64,000 bases of DNA, taken from Ophthalmolycus amberensis. Lineage: Eukaryota > Chordata > Actinopteri > Perciformes > Zoarcidae. Below are positions 14,812-28,009 of this stretch, piece after piece. The DNA is taken from positions 186,001 to 250,000 of the forward strand of contig JAFEUB010000771.1 of assembly GCA_024529925.1 (NCBI GenBank), read 5' to 3'. The notes beneath the pieces were generated by a model. It searched no databases, was not told where the DNA came from, and saw only the letters and a program-made list of their open reading frames with translations. A program made the translations under genes and the position numbers. Numbering within the stretch: the first letter of the stretch is position 1; each line of letters opens with the position of its first letter.

Positions 14812-15111
14812 CTCCTGATAACAAACTGAATTGGATGGATTAATCAACACAAAATGAATTGATTGAAATCTATTGCGGCTTGTTTGTGTGCAGTTACTGA
14901 GGCTAGTAGCTGCTGGGTGGTCAGTAAATCCCTCAATGCATCATTTTCTATTCCCCACACGTGAAACACAAAAGATGTGACGTTTGTGTGAGGAGGATTT
15001 GGGGAAATTGGGTTGTGATTGTGTAACAGTGATAAAGACAAACACTGATTTGATTGCGACATCCTTTATCACTTTTCTTATTTAGAGGTGCAGAAACAAA
15101 CCAAACACTTT

Positions 15112-15117
15112 TTTATT
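15112..15117 (-). terminator. candidate rpa1 polyadenylation signal (AATAAA)
   Basis: The first AATAAA on the minus strand downstream of the rpa1 stop, about 540 nt from it. It implies a 3' UTR of roughly 0.56 kb. Chosen only by hexamer and position. Confidence 0.45.
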
Positions 15118-15654
15118 CAAAGAATAATTTTAACAAGCTGAAGACACGGTCAGTAAGAAAGTTAAAACAAATGACAAAACGGGAATCTCCCACGCACACT
15201 TTGGCCACGCTTTCATAACGGAACAATGAAAATTAAATCAAATCTGACTCATCCATGTCTTACTCAACTAACACTGAGCATCACCACCACATATTGGAAA
15301 CAAAGATGAATCATTTGTATTAAGAAAAAAAAAAAACCCCCGTGGGAGCGTGTACGACACATGAATTATGATAGAAATGTGTGTAGATCTCAAACACAGT
15401 TCTGTGTAATCAAATAGTGAAAGCTCGTTGTTAAAATGTCAACAAATTAAAACGGTAAAAGTCATTTCCATCATGTTCCAGTGTTTCACTAAATATCAGT
15501 CTTTTGTTCGGCTGCCATCTAATCAGATGAATCACTGACCCCCCCCCCCCCGCTGCCTCTGTCTGATATGCTCCATGTTGGAAAAAGCCGGACACCAGGC
15601 AGAGACCAGCAGAAGAAATGTTGAATCACCAGGCAGCCGCGTGGATGACCGGGA

Positions 15655-15762
15655 CTATATTCGGCCGGCCAATTTGCGGATGTTACCGAGGAGCCTCCTG
15701 CTGTATTCCCTGTGGTCGATTGGCTGGACGTCCATGACGGTTACCTTCACTCGGCTCTCATC
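15655..15762 (-). CDS. rpa1: rpa1 exon 17 (last coding exon and stop)
   Basis: Encodes DESRVKVTVMDVQPIDHREY, then SRRLLGNIRKLAGRI and a TAG stop. It matches human [24 protein letters not shown]. The last residues (KLAGRI in place of the human RRSAMM-type tail) are divergent. It lies 7.6 kb from exon 16. Confidence 0.95.
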   Translation of the reverse strand, partial: DESRVKVTVMDVQPIDHREYSRRLLGNIRKLAGRI

Positions 15763-18700
15763 CTGAGGAGGGGGAAGGAAAATCTTCAGTTAAGTGGAGC
15801 AACATCTGATGAATAGACGTGTCAAGCCTCTATGATCAGCATCATTCAAGAGATAAACGCTGTAAGAGAAAGCACTGAAACCAACAGGTCTCTGTTTGAA
15901 TGGTCTGTGTCAGCGGTGTAAGCCACTGCTGACACGGTGGAGTACTGAACGGTCCATCTGCTCTTGGCTGGTCTGGACGTGGCTGTCTGTAAATCAGTGG
16001 TCCCACATTTTTTACGGCACACCGTTGTAGGCAACGGATTTCATAGGCAACATCTGTATCAGCATTTCTTTGAGCTGTTTTAATATGGACAAATCTTTAT
16101 ACCGCTTACTCGGACGGTCACTATTTTTGACTGCACACCTGGAAAACTGACGATACGATGATTTTGTTATGTATCACTTCGTTCTTCTGTTTTGAAATGT
16201 TTGTGAATGTAAAATAATTTAGTTAATGGAAGACTTCTTATGTGGTGAAACTTAAGATTCGCACAATAAGCAAATAATGAAATAAATAAATCTTACAGCG
16301 TCCTTCGCTTGTCACCAAGGCCCCACTGTGGGAACCACTGCTGTAGACTACAGATACCTCTGTAGATACAAATGATGAATTCAAGGATTTGTCAACAAAC
16401 TTGGGTCTATATATCGGCCTCTAACTCGACAACCTTGAAAACCTCTGTGGTCTGTGAGGGAACAGTGTGTAAGCGGTGGAACGTACCACTTTAAAAGTCC
16501 ACAAAAGCAGCATGTTGGAAGTTTTTATCTTTAATTAAAAAGAGAAAAAATAAGAAGTATACTCTAATTTAGCTTGTTTAGTAGGAGTACACATCTAATG
16601 CCACATGAGAATCAGTTATTATAACGTACTGTATGTAGGAACAGTCACCATCAGCGGGATGTAATTCACATCACACATCACATAAAGCAGCGGTTTCTCA
16701 CTAAGAGAGCCAAAAGATTATTTCCATTACAAACTCACTCGATAAATCATTCATCAATTAGCGATTCAGCCAGCATAACCAGCATCACGGACTTAACTTT
16801 TGCCCAGTGGCGGGCCGTCAGGGCCTGCAAGGCCTTCTCTGCTGGCCTAAACAGAATCACAAAGCTATTTATATTTAGAAAAAAAAAAATTAAAAAAAAT
16901 TAAAATGCACTACATGTATTATAATTTATAAAAATATTTTTCCCATTATCTTATTTTCTCATTGCACAGCTACTGTTCCTCAGTTGCTCTCAGATCTCAC
17001 CTCTGTGTCTCTATGTAAGAACAGCCAGATGCCTGCAGACTCTCTCCTGCAGCCAGTGCAGATTAAAGTACATGGGGACGATATTGTTGATTGTCATAGT
17101 GTTCAACCAATCAGATCTTCAGTTTGACATGTTGGGCGTATTCTTTAACGTGTCAGCATCGGCTAGTGGCCTATAATGACGTCAGCATTACGTGCCGCTC
17201 ATGTCCAGGTGCACGCGCTGCCGCGATGCAGAGTGTGCTGTGATTGGTCAGTGGGCGAGCACGTGACTATCGTGAATCGAAACTTAACTTGCCAGCAGAG
17301 CTTAGTTGGAGGAGTAAGACTTCAAATTGAAAGATATGGAAGAAATTATAACATCTTTAGGGTTTTGCCTGGTGTAGATTCAACCCCACAGCTAGCAGCC
17401 TGACTCAGCAGGAAAAGGATTTGTATGAACGGTATTTCTTGCTGACAGCGTCGGAGAAGCGTTGCACATTGTATGGCTGGGAATGCGTTTCATTTTAAGT
17501 GAGCTGTTGGTGTTTGGAGCTACGCTAACCTGAGGACGCCATAGCATTTGAAAACTTTTGGAGAGACTCAAGTGGATCTACAACTCAACAAACACGTTCG
17601 CAGGGAAACTGCTCCACAAACGCGGCCTGGCGTGAGGTCTGCGCCGGCGGAGGCGGGATCCCGGCCCCGCTGCAAACCTGATCCCGGCCCCGCTGCAAAC
17701 CTGATCCCGGCCCCGCTGCAAACCTGATCCCGGCCCCGCTGCAAACCTGATCCCGGCCCCTCTGCAAACCTGATCCCGGTCCCGCTGCAAACCTGATCCC
17801 GGCCCCACTGCAAACCTGATCCCGGCCCCACTGCAAACCTGATCCCGGCCCCGCTGCAAACCTGATCCCGGCCCCGCTGCAAACCTGATCCCGGCCCCAC
17901 TGCAAACCTGATCCCGGTCCCGCTGCAAACCTGATCCCGGCCCCGCTGCAAACCTGATCCCGGCCCCGCTGCAAACCTGATCCCGGCCCCGCTGCAAACC
18001 TGATCCCGGCCCCGCTGCAAACCTGATCCCGGCCCCGCTGCAAACCTGATCCCGGTCCCACTGCGAACCTGATCCCGGCCCCGCTGCAAACCTGATCCCG
18101 GCCCCGCTGCAAACCTGATCCCGGTCCCACTGCGAACCTGATCCCGGCCCCGCTGCAAACCTGATCCCGGTCCCACTGCGAACCTGATCCCGGCCCCGCT
18201 GCAAACCTGATCCCGGTCCCACTGCGAACCTGCCGCAGCAGACCGGCGAAATATAACTGGGGAGGCTCGACTGTCACTAGTGTCCATGAATCGAGAAGGA
18301 CTTCTTACTGGAACCGAAACGATGTACTGGGTTTAAACTCTTTAAGTTTCAGTAAGTGACAAACTGCGTTTGTTTTTTTTACATAGTAACGTTACGACTG
18401 TTCATTTGTCTATCGTGTCGTTTTTATGAATAATATTTGAATGGCTCGTGCTCTTGTGTGGTGGAATGCGTGGATCTGCTGCAGGTTTGCTGGATTGATG
18501 CTTCATAATGAGGTTATTAGGAGGTAATTCAACTGTAGTAGGACAGCACTGAAGGCCCAGGTATAAAATCCATGGCCCGCCACTGCTTTTGCCCATTATC
18601 TTATATGTGGTTTAACACCTCTATTAGTATTAAACAATACGGGGGGGGGGGGGGGGGGGGGCTGCCGAGACAAAGGTTCCACTTGACGAAAGGTGACAAC

Positions 18701-21700
18701 TTATTTAAAAATAATGGTCTTTCAAAGGAGGGGAAACTGTGTGAACGACGGCTCGTTAATTTAATGCGTGGATAGTAATATTCCAATCACATCTGGAGAA
18801 AACAATTACCCAGGGGCCTAACATTCAACCCCTACCCGCCGACTCTATTTCAGACGGTGGGGTTTTTCCTCGAAGAATTAACACAACTTCTGGATGCTGG
18901 CACACGGACTAGACTAAAAAAAACACACCTACACCCCCCCCCCCACCCCACACACACACGCACGCACACCAGAAGAATAGCAGACACACACCTTTTAGTG
19001 GCTCACAGAGAATCAGTGAGATACTGAACAAGGAAATGACATGCAACTGAGGATCCTAGCTGAAATTTGGATAATTAAAGCGTAAAGAATACAATAAACC
19101 GATGTATATTATTGAACTATCTTCTGTCAAGTTGAATTAACGTTTCTTAATAAAAACACAATGAGCGTCATCAAAAGTATACTGAAAGGCTGCTGCATCG
19201 TTAAGTGTCTTTGATAATTGTTTCACCCACACAGTCATGAATGCTCATTGTCAGATACGAGTTATAGAAGAAAGTAACAGAACCAATTATGTAAATGTTC
19301 ATATTCAGAAAGGCTTTGAGCGGCCGCCTCGAGGAATATTTCTGTGCATCATTTACACTGGTGGCTTTCACCTTCAGCCACAAAATAATCTTCTCAACCC
19401 CCCTTTCACTCACACAAGGACGGAGGAAAGACCCGAATGTGATGTTGACAAGGATTACCACGAGTGTGGTTTGTTGATGATGTAAAGTGTGTGTGTGTGT
19501 CTCTCTCAATGGCCGGCCTCTGACACTAATGTATTCATTGAGACTAAATCCATTTATTCACTTCAGACACATTCTCACGCACACGCACACAAACCTTATA
19601 CGTCCACATACATTATTAATACAGTGTATTCAAAACGAACAACCATCCAGCTTGGAATGGACTCAAACACTCACCAGGACCGGGACTCAATATATTGCAT
19701 CGAGTTATTAGTTGGAAATCAGATACACTTTCCCAAATTCTAAGTGCATTAATCATCTTTGGTAGCCTTTTAAACAAATGCAGATACGATGTTTATGGGG
19801 AAAATGCAGTCATCCGAGCTCAGTAAATCCAATCCTTCAAGCCAAATCTGATCATCACCATCATCTGAATCCCATTAACTCCACTAGGAGATCAGATGGG
19901 CCTCTGCTACACTGCAGCGCTGATTCTCTGCCCACTCTCAGGCCTTTGTGGGGCTCCACCTTAATGAAACATGACAGTCAAGACGGAATTATATTTAAAT
20001 GCTATATTGCATTTTTTTGTATATTGGTTTAGACTCTAATCTACCTCCTAAACGTTATTTGTGTATTTATCAGTTTTAGGTTTATACCAGATGTTGTCAT
20101 TGAAGTTCAGCAGCTGTTTCTTCATCATAAACTATCAAAGTGGACAATGACTGGTGATTAGCAGTGGTGAGGGTACCGTGTGCTTTCAGAGATCACTCGA
20201 CTCACTTCTCCCTTTAGCTCTCTATTTCCACCCTTTCATGTGAACAGCTGAGTGCAACAATATGAATGTTTTCTTCTTCAGGAAGCTGAAGGTGCCTGCC
20301 TTTATATCTTCTGTTTTGATTTTTTTACTTATTGCCTGTGCCCAACACCTCCAGATAGTCATTATTACACAAACATGCTGTATCAAGAGAGGACGCAACG
20401 ACTCCAGCGGAATGAGGGCGACTGTGGCTCAGCGGAGGGAGCAGATTATCCTTTAACCACAAGGTTGATGGTTCAGTCACCATCCTAGACGGTCCATATG
20501 CTGAAGTGTCTTTGAGCACTGAACCCTATGTTGCTTCCCGGGCGCTTTACAGCAGCCCACTGCTCCTAAATGTTTAGGATGGGTTTAATGCAGAGATGCA
20601 CATGTATGTATATCACAATGAAGTTCAAGTCTTTTATTATCACCAACTGTGTAACATGAAGCTACAGGCTTGTGCGGTTTAATTTGATAGTTGATGGCTC
20701 AAAACTTAAGGTGCATTGTGCTCGTTAAGTAAATTGGTAGTTTATCATCTCTGCTCTGCCCGGAAAGAATTCAAACTTGAGTTTCTATGCAAGGGAACAA
20801 ACAGCAACTTTAAAATATGCTCCTGAGCACAGGGCTTCTTTCTGTGTCCTTGTTATGAAAAATGACAAAGCACAAATTTTGTTACTTCATTAATCGTGTT
20901 AAGCTCCGACATGTCATTACATTGTTCTATTTTTATGAAGACACTCTGGTAGGTGTCTGATCTTTTTTGTCTGGTGTTAGACTCAAAAGTCTACGGGAAA
21001 GAACTGAAGGTCAGGTAGACAGACGCTCTGAACCAGTGGATCACAAACTCTCTCTTTCCGTTCTGTGCTCGTCTTTTTCAATCAGAAGTTTTGAAACAAG
21101 AAACAGTAAACTTTGACGAACACCCACTGAAAATAAAGCCTGAATCTATTGATAAGCCCCGTGTAGAACATGGATCTGCTCAAACCTCATTATCTTTGTG
21201 GCATACTGAAATTATCAGTTTTTCTGTTTTTCCTTTTGGGCTTTAGATCAAGACTACGACAATATGCCAATGAATCAAAAAGGTGCAGGAAACTAACATA
21301 TTTGAATTTGTACCTGTATAGTGTTGCCGTTATTGACATCAGTTCCTAAAAATGTCACCAACAGCTGTTCAGCACTTGTCTGGTGTTTGGCACACTTCTG
21401 CTCCTCACCTTTGATGTGGGATTAGCAGCTTCATCGTTTAGAGCAGCAGCATCAATTAGACAACTAAAACACACTTTCATGATTATAGCTGTAGATATTT
21501 TTGGGGGGAGGTGTAGCATTAACCTTTTGCTAAATAATGCATCGGCCTCACTTTCTCGGCTTCAAATACTGGCATGCTCTGCAAAATACAGACTGTGTGC
21601 TTGTTGTGCAATTCATTAAAAAGGCAGAGAGTGTAGGATTTCTGATGATCCCATTGCAGAAATGAAATATGATATTCATAAAAATTGGTGTATAATATCC

Positions 21701-23052
21701 TGAAACGAAGAAGCGTTGTTTTGGGAGAGGCTCCCCTTCACGCAGTCGGCTGTGTTGCACCGCCATGTTTCTACGGTAGCCCAGAACGGACAAAACCAAA
21801 CACTGGCTCTAGGTAGGAATGAGCGGAGGGGTATTCACAATTCTTCAACTACACCGCTACATGCCACCAAATCCTACGCACTGTGCCTTTAATGCGTTAT
21901 GTTAAAGTGATTCTCACTTGATTCTTTTTAAAATTTTTGTTTTTTGCTCTTTTTCACCTCTGGATTCACATTTCTACGTGCAGAAATCCACGGAAATTCA
22001 TGGTGCTCAGAGGATGATTTACAGAGAACATCCGGACTTGTATCCTACGACTCTTCCTGTAATGCAGCCATGAAGACAAACTGTATTTTTAGTTAGTGCA
22101 CGTCCTGACCAACACTTCTTTATTGTGGTCGGTAATGAAAATCGCAGCCTCTAGCATCTGCTGAGGCTTCAGGCTCATTCTTGTCCGATAGTGAGTAGCA
22201 GTGGTGTGCTGACATTTACTGCAAACAGACGGGCAAGACCATTTCATTTTGTGAGTGAACATTCCTCTTCAATGTCAACACTTTACGTAGACTGTGTAAC
22301 TTCTCCTCAAATAGGCTTCTACATAATTTTCCAGACTATAAAGAACTTTGCGCTCCTTAGAGGTTTTCTTGGGGTCGGGACACAGACCGTTCAGAGCTCA
22401 TCCTACATTTCAATCATTCCACTGACTCTCGGCATGTGCCGCCAGTATCAAATTAGCCACTGAATAATTAAGCTAATTAGGCTTAGACAGACAATAGCTA
22501 AATGCTAATTAGTGCCTAATTAAGAGAAATGAATCCACAGCTGTATTTGTTTTCAGTTACCCAAAATACACTGGTGGATACATAACAACTCCCTTGTCAC
22601 TATGATGCTAATTGCATTGGTTTTGGATTCATGTTGTGTGACTGACGGTGCGTTATGATTGTATTGCATTGTGCGCATCTTGTTTAGTGGCTTTAGATAA
22701 TAACCGACGACGAGTCTGGTTGTTACAAATTCATGGTTGGCAGGCAGGCGGCCTATTCATTAAAACACCACACCTCAATGTATCATGCTCAACAGGAGGG
22801 GATGCATCACATTAAACAATAAATGTTCACTTCTTCTTTGTTGTATTCACTGTGAGGATTCATTATTTGGAAAGAATCCCTCCGACCTCTACCTGCAACC
22901 GCTGCTGATCCATAAAAACTTTGTGCAAATAAAAATACTGAATCAGCAAAAACCACAAACTTTGACAAATATTAAGTGCTGCAATTTCCAATTACAATTT
23001 CATAACTAAAATAAGGCAACTGTCATATAAGAAGGAACTGCTATAACACACA

Positions 23053-23103
<51 letters not shown>

Positions 23104-26100
23104 GCTGGTCGCAACTTTTTGGTTTGATTGTGTCATAAGACCATCTACTGTTTTTAGTCCATTTCCCCAGAACGACTAATAGTGCACTGCTGGTGCATTT
23201 GTTCAGAACAGCGATAAGACGATTTGTGACAGACATACACGAACCAACGAGGGACAAGTATTCCTGCATGTAGAGATCATTAAAACATTTCTCCCAGCTT
23301 GCAGGACAATGACGAGCACCACTGTCCGTCATTATATTCTGCTCTTTCATTCCTGGGAAACTAAATTGCATTGCATCAAATTCTATTGTGCTCGTGTTTA
23401 AGGCAACTTACGTTGTACGTCTCCAGCTTGACTCGGTTCCTGAAGATGTAAGTTGTGAAGTTGGTTTTCTGAAAGACGTCATCGAATGCAGTTTCGTCCT
23501 TACGAGCACACACAACAATGTAAATACAGAGTCAGGGCAAATGGTTTACAGGAAACCGTGTGTGGTAGCATATCCTTGTGTGTGTGTGTGTGTGTGTGTC
23601 TCACTGTGTCTCTGAGCTGTCCCAGTGTTTCTGCACTGTGACCTAACAGGATCTCAGCTGTCTCCTGGAAGCATGTCACCCACTGGTTATCCCCGAAGTC
23701 TGCTAAGTTGGCCTGAGAGTCAGAGAGAGAGAGAGAGATGATGAAAGGGCGAGAGATTATTCATGTGTGTACGTTTGAGTGTGTATGTGTGATCACATAA
23801 GTTACAATCTTCCTCAAAGCCAGCGGCACAGCAATTGTGACAAAACAAGCGTAAACGACGTGCACTGTATGCACTTACAGAAAGTAGGAGTCTGTATTTG
23901 AAGTTGGGGAACTCTCGGTTACACTTTTCGCAGCGGTACAGTCCGTTCTGTTGGTCGACGACCTTCTTGTTGCAGTCTGCAGATGGACAGGCCTGGTACA
24001 GACAAGTCTCCTTACGAATGTACAGCAATGTCGCCAAACAGCTGAAATAGTCCGCCTGAGAGGAGAGAGCAAAAATGGGTGAGGGAAAAAAAATATCTAA
24101 TTATGGGAATTAGAGCTTCGAGATAAAAAAAAAACAAAAAAAAAAAACTACCAAATTACATCAAACTGCTGCAATTTGAACGTCTAAGACGCTGCAGTAT
24201 ATTTGCAGGTGCTGCCCCTTTAGACAATATTGTGCGGAGGAGAAATCTAACCTGCAAATCAAGTTATAAAATGAAAACAATCTACCAAAGCAGACCTTAA
24301 ACATTAATTACAATTATTTAAACTTCATTATAGAAAATGTTTGTGCTGCAATATTATGCATTGTATTGTTATTCTACACTTTATAGAATATGAAGGTAGA
24401 GGTCTGGTCAAATGACGTGCCTTAACCAAATCCTGAGCAGACATATTTCAGGAGCATTGCATTAAATGCAACAGCGATAGTAGTCCCGCTGGAGCAGGGA
24501 GGAAAGACAACGGCGCAGTATGATTCACCAGCTAATTAACATTGACCTTCTAAAGCATAATTCAAGTCACAAAAAATGTGGTAAATTGACAAAACACAGG
24601 ATGACTGCGGCGGGAGGAAGGAAGTGATGATAAAGGAAGAATTAGGGTACCATTGTTACGGATCATTTAGCTTCCCTGTTTAACCGTCAGCCTTTCAACG
24701 TGTCGCCGGTTGCTCGTAGTACTGGCAGATGTTAAAAACAGAAGATGACTGTAGCAGCGCTTGTGACTGCTTTATAGCCTCGGTTCATTAAAATTACATT
24801 TCATACCCGTCTGATTTGTTTTTTCAGAGTTTTAGACTTGAAACTGTGTTACGAATACATTCTCACTTCCATTGTCAATGTGGAAATAAAAAAAAAACAA
24901 TTGCACGGAGAATTCAAGCCTAAACCTCTTGACAGACATAAACAGCTTCTTCTTTCTGGCTGTGTTTGAGAGGCCACATGAGTAATATGCCACATGCCCC
25001 GACGACTAATCCACATGAGCAATCGCAACACATAATTGTCATCATCAAGTCCAGTTATGTTTACATAAAATTAATTTGTCATTTTTCGTTGAGCACTTCT
25101 ACCTGGCACATCTTTAAAAACTATTTAAAAACGAATTACAGAATTGGTCGGTGCTGGTTGAGGTACCATCTTCGAACCCACACATTAAAAGGGATTCAAA
25201 CACGTGTGATTTTACAGACTTTTAAAATCCATGTTTTTGTATGTCAGGAGAACAAGTCCGAGCATTGCAAAAGATGTCGCTAAGCTTTTCAAAAGCACAA
25301 ATCTTTAAAAAAAGCTGTCCAATGAATGGACAGGAACCAGAGACCCCATCAAAGCGTTTGGTATGTAGGAGGCTTCTTGCTAAAGGAACAAGACGCCAGG
25401 TGGCTCAGGCTGCAAGGACACAGCGAGGTTTCACTCGGTCACAGTACGAGAGGTAAAAATCACATCAGTGTTTGGGTCCGATAACAGATTTCAGCACACG
25501 CAAAGCTTCAAACTCCTTTCTGCTGGGGCACAACAGCAGATTAAAGGGTAGCTCTCCTGCCCACTGTGACACATTTCCAGTGGGCGAAGAAACATCAGCA
25601 AAAAAAAAAATAAAAAATAAAAAAAAAAAAAACTTGGTCTGGTCTGATGAATTCCAGTCCTAACAAGTTGACTCAACCACACGCATGGCATGCATGGTAA
25701 TAACTGTACAGGCCATGTTCATTCATTATGACCATCATGTAGCTTCAGGCGACGGGTGAACAAGACAATGCTGCCATCGGTACGTAAAGTGTGCTGGAAT
25801 GGTTCCCGACAATCAAGTCAAACACATTAGAGAGAAACGTGAACTCATCAAATCGTTAAGCGTTTGCTCCGCTCTCAACAAAAATGGTACAAGTATTCTT
25901 TTATCATTTTCTTGTATGATCACTATTGGTATTTTTACATCTTAAATTTGCAGCACACAGCAAATGAAACCAAAGCCCATCAAACTGAAGAGGAAGAGCA
26001 AAAGTGCTGCTTCTAGTGCAGGCAGGACATCCTTCAACAGTTTTAATAATGCGAATAAATAAGCTGCTTAGTGTGAAAAGAGAAACATTAAATACAATAA

Positions 26101-27971
26101 AAAAAACTAAAAAAAAAAACTTGGTATCATCAGTAAAACTGTTGCCAACAAGTCAGTCCAGCTGGTAGATGCACGCTGTTTACACATCTCTATTTGACTT
26201 CCAAACAATCTTGGAACGGTTTAAAAAGAGAGCAGAGGGAGTTTGAGAGTTCCATGCATAATAGATGCAGGATGAGACGAATCCCTTTCTCCCCCTCGAA
26301 CACATAAATTGTGCTAATGCACACGCACACGCACGACTATGCAAGGTTATATGCAAAGGCCAAAACGTACACATTTGCTATACAGATACAATGGTCTGAA
26401 CTTCTCTCAGTTCTGAATTTAAATTAAAGTGTAAACAGTCAAACAGAATCAAATTAAAATGCAGCGATGTTGCGGTAATTCAAACAGATATTAGCACCTA
26501 AAGCGGCAGAACTCACACTGTGTAAAATCAACAGCTAAAAAGGAAAGAAATGCAAACTCGGGGGGGAAAGATGCTGTTCTCCCATCCTGTGGAGAAGCAC
26601 AGCATTCAATTACCATAAATATGAATAAGAAGAATGCACACAGCAGTTGAACTGTGTCTCATTGGGAGGAGGTGCGCACATGTAGACGCCTGCACACACA
26701 CACTCATCCGGATACAAACAAGCACAATGCTGTAAAATACGATGCACATGTAAGAAACCACAAAAAAAGAAAAAAATCCCTTTTCCAAGCTTCACCAGAA
26801 GGTGTTTCTTTGTACCGGGAGAGCCGGCCTTGAACAAGACGTTGGAATCACAGCCAGCATTTAAAATGCATTCTAAACAACAACTACAAGCGAGCGCCGG
26901 GCCAGACTCATTACTAATGTTGGCCTAAATGAGTCTATCAAAGACTCTAAGACGCCGGCCAACTTCGCACGCACGCACACACGCACGCACGCACGCACGC
27001 ACGCACACTGAGCAACGCTGCCACCGTTATACAACCCACACTTTCTGTAAAGTGTTCAGCAGGAGCTTCGAATGTGAAAAGGCCGTTGTGTTCTCTGCAT
27101 CCCGTGTGAGATGATTGATGTTGTCCTGTGCCCCCACGACCTCTGCAGAGACTGTCAGTCAGACTTAGAGCTCGCCGACACTTTCTTCCCGCTCGCTAAC
27201 ATTGACTCACATCCTCATAATCTGTCCACCCATCTATCTACCCAGTGCCCATGCCACACAGAGAGAACCCCCGGAAACACTTGGTAAGAAGGTTCTTTTA
27301 ATTAGGAGAATTTCTCCCCCGTGAGCAACAGCCATCACCCCCTCAATCCCCGACAACACTCCCATGTTTCCACCCGCGTGCCTGCCTCATCACATTTTGC
27401 CGACTTGGGCAGATTGGAGACGCTCGGAGGCTGAAGAGGTGGGAAAGCGATGGGTGGTAGGAGGGTGGACGTGGCAGGAAGAACAGAACAGAACAGGGTA
27501 CTTTCTTTGGGGGCTTTTTGAAGGCTTGTGATGTTGGCGGATGCTACAGAGAACGTGAGGATAGAGGTCAGCAGGATCTGGACCGTAGCGCTTCCATCAC
27601 AAGAAGCCCTTCATTTGTCATCATCTCTCCCTTTCCTCTTCTTCTTCTGGGTCTCTTTTGCCTCACTCTGTACTCCGGTGTGTACACAGAAGCCCGAGGG
27701 CGAAGTCTTAACCCTTAAGCACACCGAGGAGAACCTAGAAGAGCGGCATGACGCTGCACACAAAACACTAAAATATGTGCAAGAAAATTGTTTTCATTCT
27801 TATCACACCAAATCCCCGTGTCACCTTCTGGCACCTAAACGCAATTAAATGTTGTATGTGGAAGGGCAACCAAGTGAAAATCTACTTCACATAATTGACG
27901 TGGCTGCACATGCCAACTTTAATGCTCGTCCCAAAACCCCGACACAAACACACACTAATTAGAAATAGCTT

Positions 27972-28009
<38 letters not shown>

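Larger units (their letters stand above)
4691..15090. other. intergenic between the window start and the rpa1 3' end, no gene recognised
   Basis: Holds the 5895 hairpin, microsatellites and GA-rich stretches (about 11950-12270). The longest open frame (7008-7601, 197 codons) has no recognisable domain, and its minus-strand shadows are equally long, so it is not called. Confidence 0.65.

Noticed and set aside
17568..18287. Three overlapping minus-strand open frames of 214-239 codons
   Set aside because: They only translate the 23-bp minisatellite in three frames; three units make 69 bp, so no stop appears. There is no conserved protein and no splice context.
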